A stretch of 64,000 nucleotides of DNA from the NCBI GenBank assembly GCA_936450465.1, contig OW388299.1, forward strand, positions 44,771,386 through 44,835,385. The letters are read 5' to 3'. Source of the stretch: Gibbula magus. Taxonomy: Eukaryota; Mollusca; Gastropoda; Trochida; Trochidae. The notes under the pieces are model-generated. The model had not been told where the DNA came from. It did no database searches and saw only the letters and a program-made list of their open reading frames with translations. The position numbers were made by a program, and so were the translations under genes. How positions within the stretch are numbered: the stretch's first letter is position 1; every line of letters starts with the position of its first letter. This document shows positions 46,081-57,761 of the stretch, one piece after another.

Positions 46081-47700
46081 CCAGTCATATGCAGTTCACA
46101 TATCTCATGTAAAATAAAAGAATTCTTAACTCCTCTTCAATTTAGTCCTTTATGCCTTGTCACAATTTTCAGTTCATAGGCTATTCAATAGTTCTCATTT
46201 CACATTGATTGCATCAATTTGACAAACATGTCCACAATGTAGATTGTTATCTAAAGTCGACATACATTTCAAATAAAGTGGTTGAAGTGTCATAAAATAT
46301 CAGTTCAAAATTCATTTTCAAAGGGTTTTTTTAGGCTGTGGCCCATATTTGGGGTCACAGGGTCACCAAATTTACAAGTTTGAATCCCCATTGGCTAAAG
46401 AGTTTGCATACAATATTACAGCCTTCTAGATCTTTTTGTTCCGGAGAAAAAGATGAAAACAGGATTTTAGGTAATGGCCTGTGAGGCCCTTATTTGGGGC
46501 CACAGGGTCATCAAATCTACAATTTAGAATCTCCATTGGCTAAAGACTCATTACACAACATGACAAACTTCTAGGTCTTTTCGTTCTGGAGAAGAAGATG
46601 AAAATAATCTTATCATTTCATCACCAGTCATATGCAGTTCACATATCTCATGTAAAATAAAAGAATTCTTAACTCCTCTTCAATTTAGTCCTTTATGCCT
46701 TGTCACAATTTTCAGTTCATAGGCTATTCAATAGTTCTCATTTCACATTGATAACATCAATTTGACAAACATGTCCACAATGTAGATTGTTATCTAAAGT
46801 CGACATACATTTCAAATAAAGTGGTTGAAGTGTCATAAAATATCAGTTCAAAATTCATTTTCAAAGGGTTTTTTTAGGCTGTGGCCCATATTTGGGGTCA
46901 CAGGGTCACCAAATTTACAAGTTTGAATCCCCATTGGCTAAAGAGTTTGCATACAATATTACAGCCTTCTAGATCTTTTTGTTCTGGAGAAAAAGATGAA
47001 AACAAGATTTTAGGTAATGGCCTGTGAGGCCCTTATTTGGGGTCACAGGGTCACCAAATCTACAATTTAGAATCTCCATTAGCTAAAGACTCTTTACACA
47101 ACATGACAACCTTCTAGGTCTTTTCGTTCTGGAGAAAAAGATGAAAATAATCGTATCTTATCATTTCATCACCAGTCATATGCAGTTCACATATCTCATG
47201 TAAAATAAAAGAATTCTTAACTCCTCTTCAATTTAGACCTTTATGACTTGTCACAATTTTCAGTTCATAGGCTATTCAACAGTTCTCATTTCACATTGAT
47301 TACATCAATTTGACAAACATGTCCACAATGTAGATTGTTCTTTCAAGTCGACATACATTTCAAATAAAGTGAAAGAAGTGCACATAAAATATCAGTTCAA
47401 AATTCAATTTCGACAGGTTTTTTAGGCTGTGGCCCATATTTGGGGTCTCAGGGTCACCAAATTTACAAGTTAGAATCCCCATTGGCTAAAGAGTTTACAT
47501 ACAATATTACAGCCTTCTAGGTCTTTTTGTTCCGGAGAAAAAGATGAAAACAGGATTTTAGGTAATGGCCTGTGAGGCCCTTATTTGGGGTCACATGGTC
47601 ACCAAATCTACAATTTAGAATCCCCATTGGCCAAGGAGTCTGTACATATAATTTCAGCTCTCTGGAGTCATTGGTTCTGGAGAAGAAGATGAAAATAGCT
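46081..47700 (+). repeat. about 545-bp tandem repeat, three copies
   Basis: CCAGTCATATGCAGTTCACA recurs at 46081, 46623 and 47172. Each unit combines 145-bp-type pearl cores with about 250 bp of other sequence. Confidence 0.85.
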
Positions 47701-47762
47701 TTATAGCTTATGACCCCTGTGGCCCTTATTTGGGGTCACATGGTCACCAAATCTACAATTTA

Positions 47763-50700
47763 TAATATAATATTCCGGTGGTGTCGCTGTATGTGTTAAA
47801 GATAAGTTAACGAAATACTTCTCTAGAATTAAAGATTCATGGGACAACTGTGTTGTCCTACAACTAGTTAATGTTGAATTTCCTTATCCCATCTTCTATA
47901 TATGTACATACGTACATCCGGCGGGGGCGCCGGAGTACGACGGTCTAGACGACAGCGGAATCGACTTGCTTGAGAACAAGCTTCGTCAACTGAAATCGGA
48001 GTTTGGTGTTAACTCAACCTTTATTATATGTGGTGATCTTAATGCTCGAACAGCAAATAATGATGACTTTATTATTGATGATAACCCAAACTACATACCC
48101 GTCGATAATGACTTGTATCCTGAAGATCCATATATAACAGAAAGATTCTCTTGTGACACTATTTTGAATAAGCATGGCCTTGAAATGCTTACATTATGTA
48201 AAACTATGAATATGCATATTGTGAATGGACGTACACCCAGTGACACTCCCGCTAATTGGACATTTATCTCTAACAATGGTACAAGTGTAGTTGATTATTT
48301 TGTTATTAGCTCCTGTCTATTTTCAATTGTGGAGGATATGGCAGTTCTCACAAGAACTGAATCAGATCACCTGCCCCTTGTGTGTACCTTTACTGATATA
48401 CTACCTACTCAGCAGTGTGGTACTGGCAGTACAGATATACCTCTCCAAAGTATTCCTCGGTTTAGAATGAACGAAACTAGCAATGAACGTTTTGATACCA
48501 TGGTTTCTGATGGTGCTATAGATTTTAGTATAGATGAGTTTGAATCACTCCTACGCAGTGATGTTAATGTTGCTGTCTCCAAATTGACTGAAATTTACAA
48601 GTTTTTCTGTTCCAACGTAGGTTTCAATGTTAACAGCCGTAAAGCTGAATATAACGAGCAACCCCTCTGGTTTGACAGTGAGTGCAAACTTCTTAAAGAA
48701 GAGAAATATACGTTTCTCAATAAGCTGAGGAAATATCCTTGCCAAAATAATGTTACAAACTATGTACAATCAAAAGCAAAATTTAAACGTTGTTGTAAAA
48801 CGAAAAAAGATCAGTATGATAAAAAAATCGCAGATGAGATTTCAAACGCCGCCTCACAAGGCGATTGTAAACGGTTTTGGAGAACACTGAAAGCTAGACT
48901 GTTGTCAGATAAAGGGGGGAGTAATATCACACCAGATGTATGGTTTTCGTACTTCTCGGATCTTCTCAATCCATCGCAAAAGTCTGAACTAAACTGTTTT
49001 GACGAGGAAGTATATAGTTTTATAGATAACCACACGTGTGAATCATGTGAGGGCTCTGATGCTGACTTCACTTACGATATGCTTAACAGCATAATCACTG
49101 AGAAAGAAATATATGACAGTATTAGTGACTTGAAACCTGGTAAAGCTCCCGGCGAAGACGGTATCCCACCTGAATTTGTTAAGCTGTCGCATTCAGTTTT
49201 CATGCCTTATCTACTCTTGTTATTTAACAACGTCTTGGATAGTGGAATGTTCCCTGATAGTTGGAATATTGGTATGATAATTCCATTATTCAAATCAGGA
49301 TCAAGAAAAAATCCCAACAATTACAGGGGTATATCTCTTTTAAACTGCTGTGGTAAGATATTCACAACTATTATTGAAAAGCGATTAAGAATGTGGCTTG
49401 ATATAAATGAATTAATAGCAGAATCACAAGCTGGGTTCCGTTCAGAATACTCCACGACAGATCAAATTTTCACTTTGCAAGGGTTATGTACAAAATATCT
49501 CAGTAAACATAAAGGCAGATTTTACTGTGGATTTATTGATTTTAAAAAAGCATTTGACCTTGTTGATAGAAGAAAATTGTTATATCTCCTTGTTAAAAAT
49601 GGATGTCATGGTAAACTTTATACTGTATTAAAAAGTATGTACTCTTCTGTAAAAGCAACTGTTAAAGTTGGTAATTATACCACATCTTCTTTCAATACAT
49701 CTTCAGGAGTTAAGCAAGGGTGTATTTTAAGTCCTGTATTATTCATATTTTTCATTAATGAACTTGTACATGAAATGTACAAAGTATGTAATTATGGTAT
49801 ATTTGTAAATCAAAGTATTGAAGACATAATGCTTTTATTATTTGCAGATGATGTTGTTTTATTTTCGTTTTCTATTGTTGGTCTACAACGGCAACTGGAT
49901 GTATTATATGAATATTGTTTGAAATGGGGATTAACTGTGAACTTAGACAAATCCAAAATTATTGTTTTCAGAAATGGAGGTATATTAACCAAGCATGAAA
50001 AGTGGACTTATGGTAATATAAAACTTGCAACTGTTACTTACTACAAGTATCTTGGTATAGTATTTTCATCTAGATTAATTTGGACAAAAGCATGTGAAAC
50101 TCTAGCTATGCAAGCCCGTAAAGCATTGGAACCAGTGATCATTTTATTGAATAAAAACAAACATATAAACTTCAATACTGCTTGTAAGATATTCGATTCA
50201 AAAATATCTCCAATTTTAACATATGGTTCGGAAATATGGGGTGTAAAATACCAAGAAGTAATAGAAAAGGTACAAACAAGCTTTTTAAAAAGATTCCTTG
50301 GTGTTGGCAAATATGCTGCAAATAAGGCTATTCTTGGGGAAACTGGAAGATATTGTTTGTTTATAAAAACACAGATTAAAGCTATAAAGTACTGGATTAA
50401 GTTATTAAGAATGGATGTTTCTCGTATTCCAATACATGTGTATGAGATGCTTAAGATACAAGATGAAAATGGTAAAGTTAATTGGGTTTCTCATGTTCGT
50501 GAGATGTTATTTATTAATGGATTTAGTTATGTTTGGATTGTACAAGATGTTGGTGATGCCACTGTATTTTTATCAACTTTTAAAAGACGTTTGATTGACA
50601 TTTATATACAATCATGGAAAGAAAATATTGAATTATCATCCTACCTGTCACATTATTCAAATATAAAAGATTTCTTCCAATGCGAAAAATATATTCATGA

Positions 50701-51130
50701 GCTTAATAATCGTCAATTGGTCAGATCCATGTGTAAATTTCGCATTTCTCTGCATGACTTTAGAGTAAATCATCAGCGTAATAAGAAGTATAATGATATT
50801 TCTGATACAGATTCAATTTGTTTGCATTGTAATCATAATGTTGTTGAAAATGAATACCATGTATTTTTTATATGTAATAGATATACTCATATCCGAAATG
50901 AATACCTCATGTCCATCAAACATTACTGTAATGCCAAATTGACATTGCAACTAATATTTAACACGCATGATATAAATATACTTCGATTAACTTCAATATA
51001 CCTTTGTAAAATGTTCAGTTTAAGATCATTATAATTATGGTCATGTGACAACTACTTTTCTCTTGTTCAAATACAATTGTACCATGGGCCATGTGGCCTG
51101 CACTACTGAATAAACATGATTGATTGATTG
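47763..51130 (+). mobile_element. 5'-truncated but otherwise fresh non-LTR retrotransposon (LINE)
   Basis: The insert is bounded by the perfect 14-bp target duplication AAATCTACAATTTA (47749-47762 and 51131-51144), which is itself part of the host pearl-like repeat. The 5' end is cut inside the endonuclease domain, as in incomplete reverse transcription. The 3' UTR is about 95 bp, with AATAAA and a TGAT-type short tail repeat. The reading frame shows no stop or frameshift, so the copy is young. Confidence 0.93.
47771..51034 (+). CDS. LINE ORF2-type polyprotein: AP endonuclease, reverse transcriptase, C-terminal Cys/His motif
   Basis: One frame of 1,087 codons runs from the truncation point to the stop; the first methionine is at 47966. 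Residues are counted from that Met. The endonuclease part shows GDLN at 23-26 and SDH at 133-135. The reverse transcriptase shows LKPGKAPGEDG, AGFR, the catalytic IDFKKAFD (Asp 525), GVKQGCILSP and FADD (626-629). A C-terminal C-x2-C...H...C motif begins near residue 952. No RNase H domain was seen. The domain order fits the Jockey/CR1/I-like group; I cannot fix the clade. The N-terminal 60-70 residues of the endonuclease and any ORF1 are missing through 5' truncation. The protein would copy its RNA at a nicked target, but this copy probably lacks its promoter. Confidence 0.93.
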   Translation, partial: YSGGVAVCVKDKLTKYFSRIKDSWDNCVVLQLVNVEFPYPIFYICTYVHPAGAPEYDGLDDSGIDLLENKLRQLKSEFGVNSTFIICGDLNARTANNDDFIIDDNPNYIPVDNDLYPEDPYITERFSCDTILNKHGLEMLTLCKTMNMHIVNGRTPSDTPANWTFISNNGTSVVDYFVISSCLFSIVEDMAVLTRTESDHLPLVCTFTDILPTQQCGTGSTDIPLQSIPRFRMNETSNERFDTMVSDGAIDFSIDEFESLLRSDVNVAVSKLTEIYKFFCSNVGFNVNSRKAEYNEQPLWFDSECKLLKEEKYTFLNKLRKYPCQNNVTNYVQSKAKFKRCCKTKKDQYDKKIADEISNAASQGDCKRFWRTLKARLLSDKGGSNITPDVWFSYFSDLLNPSQKSELNCFDEEVYSFIDNHTCESCEGSDADFTYDMLNSIITEKEIYDSISDLKPGKAPGEDGIPPEFVKLSHSVFMPYLLLLFNNVLDSGMFPDSWNIGMIIPLFKSGSRKNPNNYRGISLLNCCGKIFTTIIEKRLRMWLDINELIAESQAGFRSEYSTTDQIFTLQGLCTKYLSKHKGRFYCGFIDFKKAFDLVDRRKLLYLLVKNGCHGKLYTVLKSMYSSVKATVKVGNYTTSSFNTSSGVKQGCILSPVLFIFFINELVHEMYKVCNYGIFVNQSIEDIMLLLFADDVVLFSFSIVGLQRQLDVLYEYCLKWGLTVNLDKSKIIVFRNGGILTKHEKWTYGNIKLATVTYYKYLGIVFSSRLIWTKACETLAMQARKALEPVIILLNKNKHINFNTACKIFDSKISPILTYGSEIWGVKYQEVIEKVQTSFLKRFLGVGKYAANKAILGETGRYCLFIKTQIKAIKYWIKLLRMDVSRIPIHVYEMLKIQDENGKVNWVSHVREMLFINGFSYVWIVQDVGDATVFLSTFKRRLIDIYIQSWKENIELSSYLSHYSNIKDFFQCEKYIHELNNRQLVRSMCKFRISLHDFRVNHQRNKKYNDISDTDSICLHCNHNVVENEYHVFFICNRYTHIRNEYLMSIKHYCNAKLTLQLIFNTHDINILRLTSIYLCKMFSLRSL

Positions 51131-51973
51131 AAATCTACAATTTAGAATCCCCATTGGCCAAGGAGTCTGTACATAAAATTTCAGCTCTCTGGAGTCATTG
51201 GTTCTGGAGAAGAAGATGAAAATAGCTTTTAAGGTTATGACCCCTGGGGCCCTTATTTGGGGTCACAGTGTCACCAAATCTACAATTTAGAATCCCCATT
51301 GGCCAAGGAGTCTGTACATAAAATTTCAGCTCTCTAGAGTTATTGGTTCTGGAGAAGAAGTCGAAAAAGTTAAAAGTTTACGTACGGACGGACAGACGGA
51401 CGGGCGGACGGACGGACGCCATCCCATGCCATAAGCCCATCGGGCCTTTCAGGCCTGATGAGCTAAAAACTGTAGTTTTGAAAAGATTGGCCCCTGGTCT
51501 CTTTAAAGACCTGCCAAAACTATAACTGTTTACTATGAGGCTTCAAATCAAATTATGTTATGGAACACACATCTGTCCTCTTATGATGAAAAATTCAAAA
51601 TGATCGGTATAGTTTTCAAGTTGATATGATGCTTCAAAGACATGCCAAATTACATGATATTTGCACTGAAATACACAAGTATGTGAACAAAGTTTCGGTA
51701 CGCAGCTGCATATGACGTCAGATTCTATTGATGCGCGTTAATCAAATGAGAACTTGTCTTTGAAACCAAATTTCATTGGATTGTCCTGAGTATTATCATA
51801 TGTCTATTTGAAATTGAATATTTCTCGATTGACATCATAAATTTGTTTTTAAAAAAGTATGTTTTTATTTGAAACACACATACTCGATGGCTCTTTAAGG
51901 AATGACAGTTAAACTTAATAGTTGCAGTTTTTGCTTTGTAACGTTACTGTCCTAAGCCTTGGACGAGTCAACA

Positions 51974-52324
51974 TTAAAGGGGCAGTAGAACCTTTTTTTC
52001 ACTCAAATAAGTTGATGAAATGTATTTGAAAAATAATGTCACAAATAGTAAAACACCCTTTTATCTTCGGATATTCCAGTTAAAAAATTAATGCACATGG
52101 TTCGGTAAAGCCATGGGAATCTTTTTTGTAATTTGAAATAATAAAATTTGTTCACATTAAAATGGCCGCAATGCATGTTTTGCTTTATACGCAGCATCGT
52201 TATTACCACTACGGATAATTGGTTTGTGTAATAAGATGTTTTACCCTCGAAAGTAAATATAAATGGCATAAATTATCATTATAAGTGGGAAATTTGAAGA
52301 AAAAAAGTTTTACAGCTTCTTTAA
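51974..52324 (+). mobile_element. GGGGCAGTAGC-family element in left arm
   Basis: TTAA ends at both sides (AGGGGCAGTAGAAC left, TTACAGCTTCT right) and the 'accactacggataattggt' block inside. The mirror copy is at 56913-57263. Confidence 0.8.
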
Positions 52325-52888
52325 GTTTATTTTGAACTTGGAGACTTAAAATATATTTTGTTTGTGAATCCTATCAAAATGAAATCAGACACAAATTGTT
52401 GGTGCGTTACTTTTGGCGAGCTGTATAGTTGCATCAGCTTGAATGTCATTATTGTCACATTTGAAAAAAAATAGCTTTATCTTCTAACAAAATCAAAGAG
52501 GGAATGTTTATCTTCAAATTATTTATATGCTTTATTTTTATGGTGTAGCTGAAACGTTTCAATACCCTTCAAGGCTTTGGCAATCCTAATAAAAAAACGA
52601 TTTATATTCAAATTTACCTAATTTACTATTGCTTGAAGCTTAATGTTTTGCACGGCCTAACAACTTCCTAACAAAGCGAAACTCACAATAGCCAATAATA
52701 CTGATCAGAGAATAAGAACACCAAGGTATTTCTCTCGCAATGCTCTCGCAACAAGTCTTTACCAATCAATGTACAGTTTTAATTTAATCTAAATTTTGAT
52801 GAAGTCCGAAATTATTCTATTCGACTTAAAACTACAATATTGGCTACACTCATGTAGATTTTGTTTTCATGTAGAAGGAAACATTTAG

Positions 52889-53032
52889 AGAATAACCAAC
52901 GAGGTACGAGTGATTACGGGAAATATCCATGAGTCTAAATAATGTTCAGCCACGAGCTTTAGCGAGTGGCTCTGAACATTATTTAGACGAGTGGATATTT
53001 CCCGTAATCACTTGTACCGAGTTGGTTATTCT
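52889..53032. repeat. 144-bp foldback element
   Basis: It starts AGAATAACCAACGAGGTACG and ends with the approximate complement (GTTGGTTATTCT). The turn carries CCACGAGCTTTAGCGAGTGG. The mirror copy is at 56205-56348. Confidence 0.85.
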
Positions 53033-53087
53033 ATATATTTAGGAGATAAACCTACTGTGTTTGAAAATCAGAGACATGTTATACTGG

Positions 53088-53948
53088 ATTCTACCATGAC
53101 ATTGCTGGATACTCGATTCTGATTGGTTCTCCAGCAAAATCAAACATGATCAATTCTGGATTGAACCTCCTCTGATTTTAGCGCCGCTTCACCGCGTATT
53201 GACAAATCTACATTGTGACGTCACAATCTATCCGAACAAACGGCCGTGTGCTCTACTTGTGGAAATCAAAATAACTGATACAATCAAATTAATTTTTTCC
53301 TGTAGCGTGTTTTAGAGCTTCATCAGATAGATTAGCAAGACAAACTGCGTCAGTATCAAGATCTATCCAAATAGCGACATGATGCAGTTGAGAAGGCGAG
53401 CAAACGCAATGTCATTGACGCAATGGTCAGCCGGATCTGAAAACTGAGAAATCTGAAAAATAATAAATACATATGTCATATCATCTGCACCCCTACGTCG
53501 ATAACTAGAATGTGCATTCCTTACCCGAATGAGACTATATTACCATCACCTGTAACGCTTCCTTTTAATAAATACAAGTCCGCAAGCTCGTCATTCACAG
53601 CGACCGGCGGTAAACGGTAGCCATTTTGAACGTCGCGTGATATGCTTAGCGGGTTATTCCAAAAATGCGAACTTCAAGAAATACGAATCTTGATTTTGTG
53701 AACGCGAATGTTGAGAAAACAAAATTTAAACTCCCGTTATAAATGACACATATATATATATGATTTTTTTAAATGGTTAAAGAGAACTTGTGGGGGAAAA
53801 CTGTGTATAACAACAATATTTTTGTACGAAATCGCTGCTGTTGTCACAAAGGATTTTTCGAACGTAATTCGGAGCTCGCGCCCTGCCGTTGTACGCACGG
53901 TCAGTATCCGACAAAAAGAGTCCCATGGTAAAACGGTCATGGTAGAAT
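53088..53948 (+). mobile_element. element A: 861-bp TIR element (copy 1)
   Basis: Its ends are the exact inverted repeats ATTCTACCATGAC and GTCATGGTAGAAT. It is flanked on both sides by the same palindromic-element sequence (GGAGATAAACCTACTGTG). No transposase was seen. The mirror copy is 55289-56149. Confidence 0.8.
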
Positions 53949-54118
53949 GGAGATAAACCTACTGTGTTTGAAAATCAGAGACATGTTATACTGGATTGAT
54001 AGCGAGTAAATTTAAAATTGAAACCTCACGCTACGCGTTCGGTTTCAATTTTAAATTTACTCGCTATCAATCCAGTATAACATGTCTCTGATTTTCAAAC
54101 ACAGTAGGTTTATCTCCT
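53949..54118. repeat. 170-bp near-perfect palindrome (foldback element)
   Basis: It begins GGAGATAAACCTACTGTG and ends with the complement CACAGTAGGTTTATCTCC. The turn is at ACCTCACGCTACGCGTTCGG. A half copy lies at 53041-53087, a broken copy at 54995-55114 and the mirror copy at 55119-55288. Confidence 0.85.
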
Positions 54119-54119
54119 A

Positions 54120-54994
54120 ATTCTACCATGACATTGCTGGATACTCGATTCTGATTGGTTCTCCAGCAAAATCTAGCGTGATCAATTCTGGATTGAACCT
54201 CCTCTGATTTTAGCGCCGATTCACCGCGTATTGACAAATCTACATTGTGACGTCACAATCTATCCGAACAAACGGCCGATTCTAAGGTGTGCTCTACTTG
54301 TGGAAATCAAAATAACTGATACAATCAAATTAATTTTTCCTGTAGCGTGTTTTAGAGTTACATCAGATAGATTAGCAAGGCAAACTGCGTCAGTATCAAG
54401 ATCAATCCAAATAGCGACACTTGATGCAGTTGAGAAGGCGAGCAAACGCAATGTCATTGACGCAATGGTCAGCCGGATCTGAAAACCGAGCGTAACGTTT
54501 TGATGCAAAATAAGAAATACATATGTCATATCATCTGCACACCTACGTCGATAACTAGAATGTGCATTCCTTACCCGAATGAGACAATTACCATCACCTG
54601 TAACGCTTCCTTTTAATAAATACAAGTCCGCAAGCTCGTCATTCACAGCGACCGGCAAACGGTAGCCGCCATTTTGAACGTCGCGTGATATGCTTAGCGG
54701 GTTATTCCAAAAATGCGAACTTCAGGAAATACGAATCTTGATTTTGTGAACGCGAATGTTGAGAAAACAAAATTTAAACTCCCGTTATAAATGACACATA
54801 TATATGATTTTTTTAAATGGTTAAAGAGAACTTGTAGGAGAAAACTCTGTGTATAACAACAATATTTTTGTACGAAATCGCTGCTGTTGTTACAAAGGAT
54901 TTTTCGAACGTAATTCGGAGCTCGCGCCCTGCCGTTGAACGCACTGTCAGCATCCGACAAAAAGAGTTCCATGGTAAAACGGTCATGGTAGAAT
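54120..54994 (+). mobile_element. element A, copy 2 (875 bp) in the spacer
   Basis: It has the same 13-bp ends as copy 1 and is similar throughout, with small indels. It is diverged from copy 1, unlike the mirrored arm copies. A 132-codon open frame on the minus strand (54658-54260) contains ADLYLLKGSVTGDGN and DTDAVCLANLSD, which I do not recognise. Confidence 0.8.
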
Positions 54995-55118
54995 GGAGAT
55001 AAACCTACTGTGTTTGAAAATCAGAGACATGTTATACTGGATTGATAGCGAGTAAATTTAAAATTGAAACCTCACGCTACATAAATTTATTAATACGTAA
55101 ATTTACTCGCTATCAATT

Positions 55119-55288
55119 AGGAGATAAACCTACTGTGTTTGAAAATCAGAGACATGTTATACTGGATTGATAGCGAGTAAATTTAAAATTGAAACCGAAC
55201 GCGTAGCGTGAGGTTTCAATTTTAAATTTACTCGCTATCAATCCAGTATAACATGTCTCTGATTTTCAAACACAGTAGGTTTATCTCC
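55119..55288. repeat. 170-bp palindrome, mirror copy
   Basis: Mirror of 53949-54118, adjoining the truncated copy at 54995-55114 in the centre of the inverted repeat. Confidence 0.85.
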
Positions 55289-56149
55289 ATTCTACCATGA
55301 CCGTTTTACCATGGGACTCTTTTTGTCGGATACTGACCGTGCGTACAACGGCAGGGCGCGAGCTCCGAATTACGTTCGAAAAATCCTTTGTGACAACAGC
55401 AGCGATTTCGTACAAAAATATTGTTGTTATACACAGTTTTCCCCCACAAGTTCTCTTTAACCATTTAAAAAAATCATATATATATATGTGTCATTTATAA
55501 CGGGAGTTTAAATTTTGTTTTCTCAACATTCGCGTTCACAAAATCAAGATTCGTATTTCTTGAAGTTCGCATTTTTGGAATAACCCGCTAAGCATATCAC
55601 GCGACGTTCAAAATGGCTACCGTTTACCGCCGGTCGCTGTGAATGACGAGCTTGCGGACTTGTATTTATTAAAAGGAAGCGTTACAGGTGATGGTAATAT
55701 AGTCTCATTCGGGTAAGGAATGCACATTCTAGTTATCGACGTAGGGGTGCAGATGATATGACATATGTATTTATTATTTTTCAGATTTCTCAGTTTTCAG
55801 ATCCGGCTGACCATTGCGTCAATGACATTGCGTTTGCTCGCCTTCTCAACTGCATCATGTCGCTATTTGGATAGATCTTGATACTGACGCAGTTTGTCTT
55901 GCTAATCTATCTGATGAAGCTCTAAAACACGCTACAGGAAAAAATTAATTTGATTGTATCAGTTATTTTGATTTCCACAAGTAGAGCACACGGCCGTTTG
56001 TTCGGATAGATTGTGACGTCACAATGTAGATTTGTCAATACGCGGTGAAGCGGCGCTAAAATCAGAGGAGGTTCAATCCAGAATTGATCATGTTTGATTT
56101 TGCTGGAGAACCAATCAGAATCGAGTATCCAGCAATGTCATGGTAGAAT
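55289..56149 (-). mobile_element. element A, copy 3 (mirror of copy 1)
   Basis: Reverse complement of 53088-53948 within the right arm. Confidence 0.85.
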
Positions 56150-57761
56150 CCAGTATAACATGTCTCTGATTTTCAAACACAGTAGGTTTATCTCCTAAAT
56201 ATATAGAATAACCAACTCGGTACAAGTGATTACGGGAAATATCCACTCGTCTAAATAATGTTCAGAGCCACTCGCTAAAGCTCGTGGCTGAACATTATTT
56301 AGACTCATGGATATTTCCCGTAATCACTCGTACCTCGTTGGTTATTCTCTAAATGTTTCCTTCTACATGAAAACAAAATCTACATGAGTGTAGCCAATAT
56401 TGTAGTTTTAAGTCGAATAGAATAATTTCGGACTTCATCAAAATTTAGATTAAATTAAAACTGTACATTGATTGGTAAAGACTTGTTGCGAGAGCATTGC
56501 GAGAGAAATACCTTGGTGTTCTTATTCTCTGATCAGTATTATTGGCTATTGTGAGTTTCGCTTTGTTAGGAAGTTGTTAGGCCGTGCAAAACATTAAGCT
56601 TCAAGCAATAGTAAATTAGGTAAATTTGAATATAAATCGTTTTTTTATTAGGATTGCCAAAGCCTTGAAGGGTATTGAAACGTTTCAGCTACACCATAAA
56701 AATAAAGCATATAAATAATTTGAAGATAAACATTCCCTCTTTGATTTTGTTAGAAGATAAAGCTATTTTTTTTCAAATGTGACAATAATGACATTCAAGC
56801 TGATGCAACTATACAGCTCGCCAAAAGTAACGCACCAACAATTTGTGTCTGATTTCATTTTGATAGGATTCACAAACAAAATATATTTTAAGTCTCCAAG
56901 TTCAAAATAAACTTAAAGAAGCTGTAAAACTTTTTTTCTTCAAATTTCCCACTTATAATGATAATTTATGCCATTTATATTTACTTTCGAGGGTAAAACA
57001 TCTTATTACACAAACCAATTATCCGTAGTGGTAATAACGATGCTGCGTATAAAGCAAAACATGCATTGCGGCCATTTTAATGTGAACAAATTTTATTATT
57101 TCAAATTACAAAAAAGATTCCCATGGCTTTACCGAACCATGTGCATTAATTTTTTAACTGGAATATCCGAAGATAAAAGGGTGTTTTACTATTTGTGACA
57201 TTATTTTTCAAATACATTTCATCAACTTATTTGAGTGAAAAAAAGGTTCTACTGCCCCTTTAATGTTGACTCGTCCAAGGCTTAGGACAGTAACGTTACA
57301 AAGCAAAAACTGCAACTATTAAGTTTAACTGTCATTCCTTAAAGAGCCATCGAGTATGTGTGTTTCAAATAAAAACATACTTTTTTAAAAACAAATTTAT
57401 GATGTCAATCGAGAAATATTCAATTTCAAATAGACATATGATAATACTCAGGACAATCCAATGAAATTTGGTTTCAAAGACAAGTTCTCATTTGATTAAC
57501 GCGCATCAATAGAATCTGACGTCATATGCAGCTGCGTACCGAAACTTTGTTCACATACTTGTGTATTTCAGTGCAAATATCATGTAATTTGGCATGTCTT
57601 TGAAGCATCATATCAACTTGAAAACTATACCGATCATTTTGAATTTTTCATCATAAGAGGACAGATGTGTGTTCCATAACATAATTTGATTTGAAGCCTC
57701 ATAGTAAACAGTTATAGTTTTGGCAGGTCTTTAAAGAGACCAGGGGCCAATCTTTTCAAAA

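Larger units (their letters stand above)
45480..51475 (+). mobile_element. large pearl-like element with tandem cores, split by the LINE
   Basis: The 5' end has AGAGCCATGGGCTCTGTAGC followed by TCATCAGA, and the 3' end has an ACGG-type microsatellite then CCTGATGAGCTAAAA. The 3' end is complementary to TAGCTCATCAGG at the 5' end. Between them are diverged 145-bp cores ('CAAATCTACAATTTAGAATC') and a larger repeat of about 545 bp (ccagtc marker at 46081, 46623, 47172). The element resembles bivalve pearl/Helitron-like non-autonomous elements. The LINE at 47763-51130 lies inside it. Its right part also lies in the left arm of the large inverted repeat. Confidence 0.75.
51222..54122 (+). repeat. 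left arm of 2.9-kb inverted repeat
   Basis: The arm pairs with 55115-58015; paired coordinates always sum to 109237, so I found no indel. Open frames repeat exactly at mirrored positions (for example 52039-52269 with 56968-57198). The only difference I noticed is one base in the ACGG array near 51401. It contains a pearl-like end, a GGGGCAGTAGC element, a foldback element, element A and a palindrome. Confidence 0.93.

Noticed and set aside
51343..51525. 60-codon frame repeated in mirror at 57712-57894
   Set aside because: It encodes the ACGG microsatellite (RTDRRTD-type peptide) and the element hairpin; its conservation only reflects the inverted repeat.
52039..52269. 76-codon frame repeated in mirror at 56968-57198
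   Set aside because: It lies within the GGGGCAGTAGC TTAA element; similar but broken frames occur in other copies (33683, 18300), so it is not a gene.
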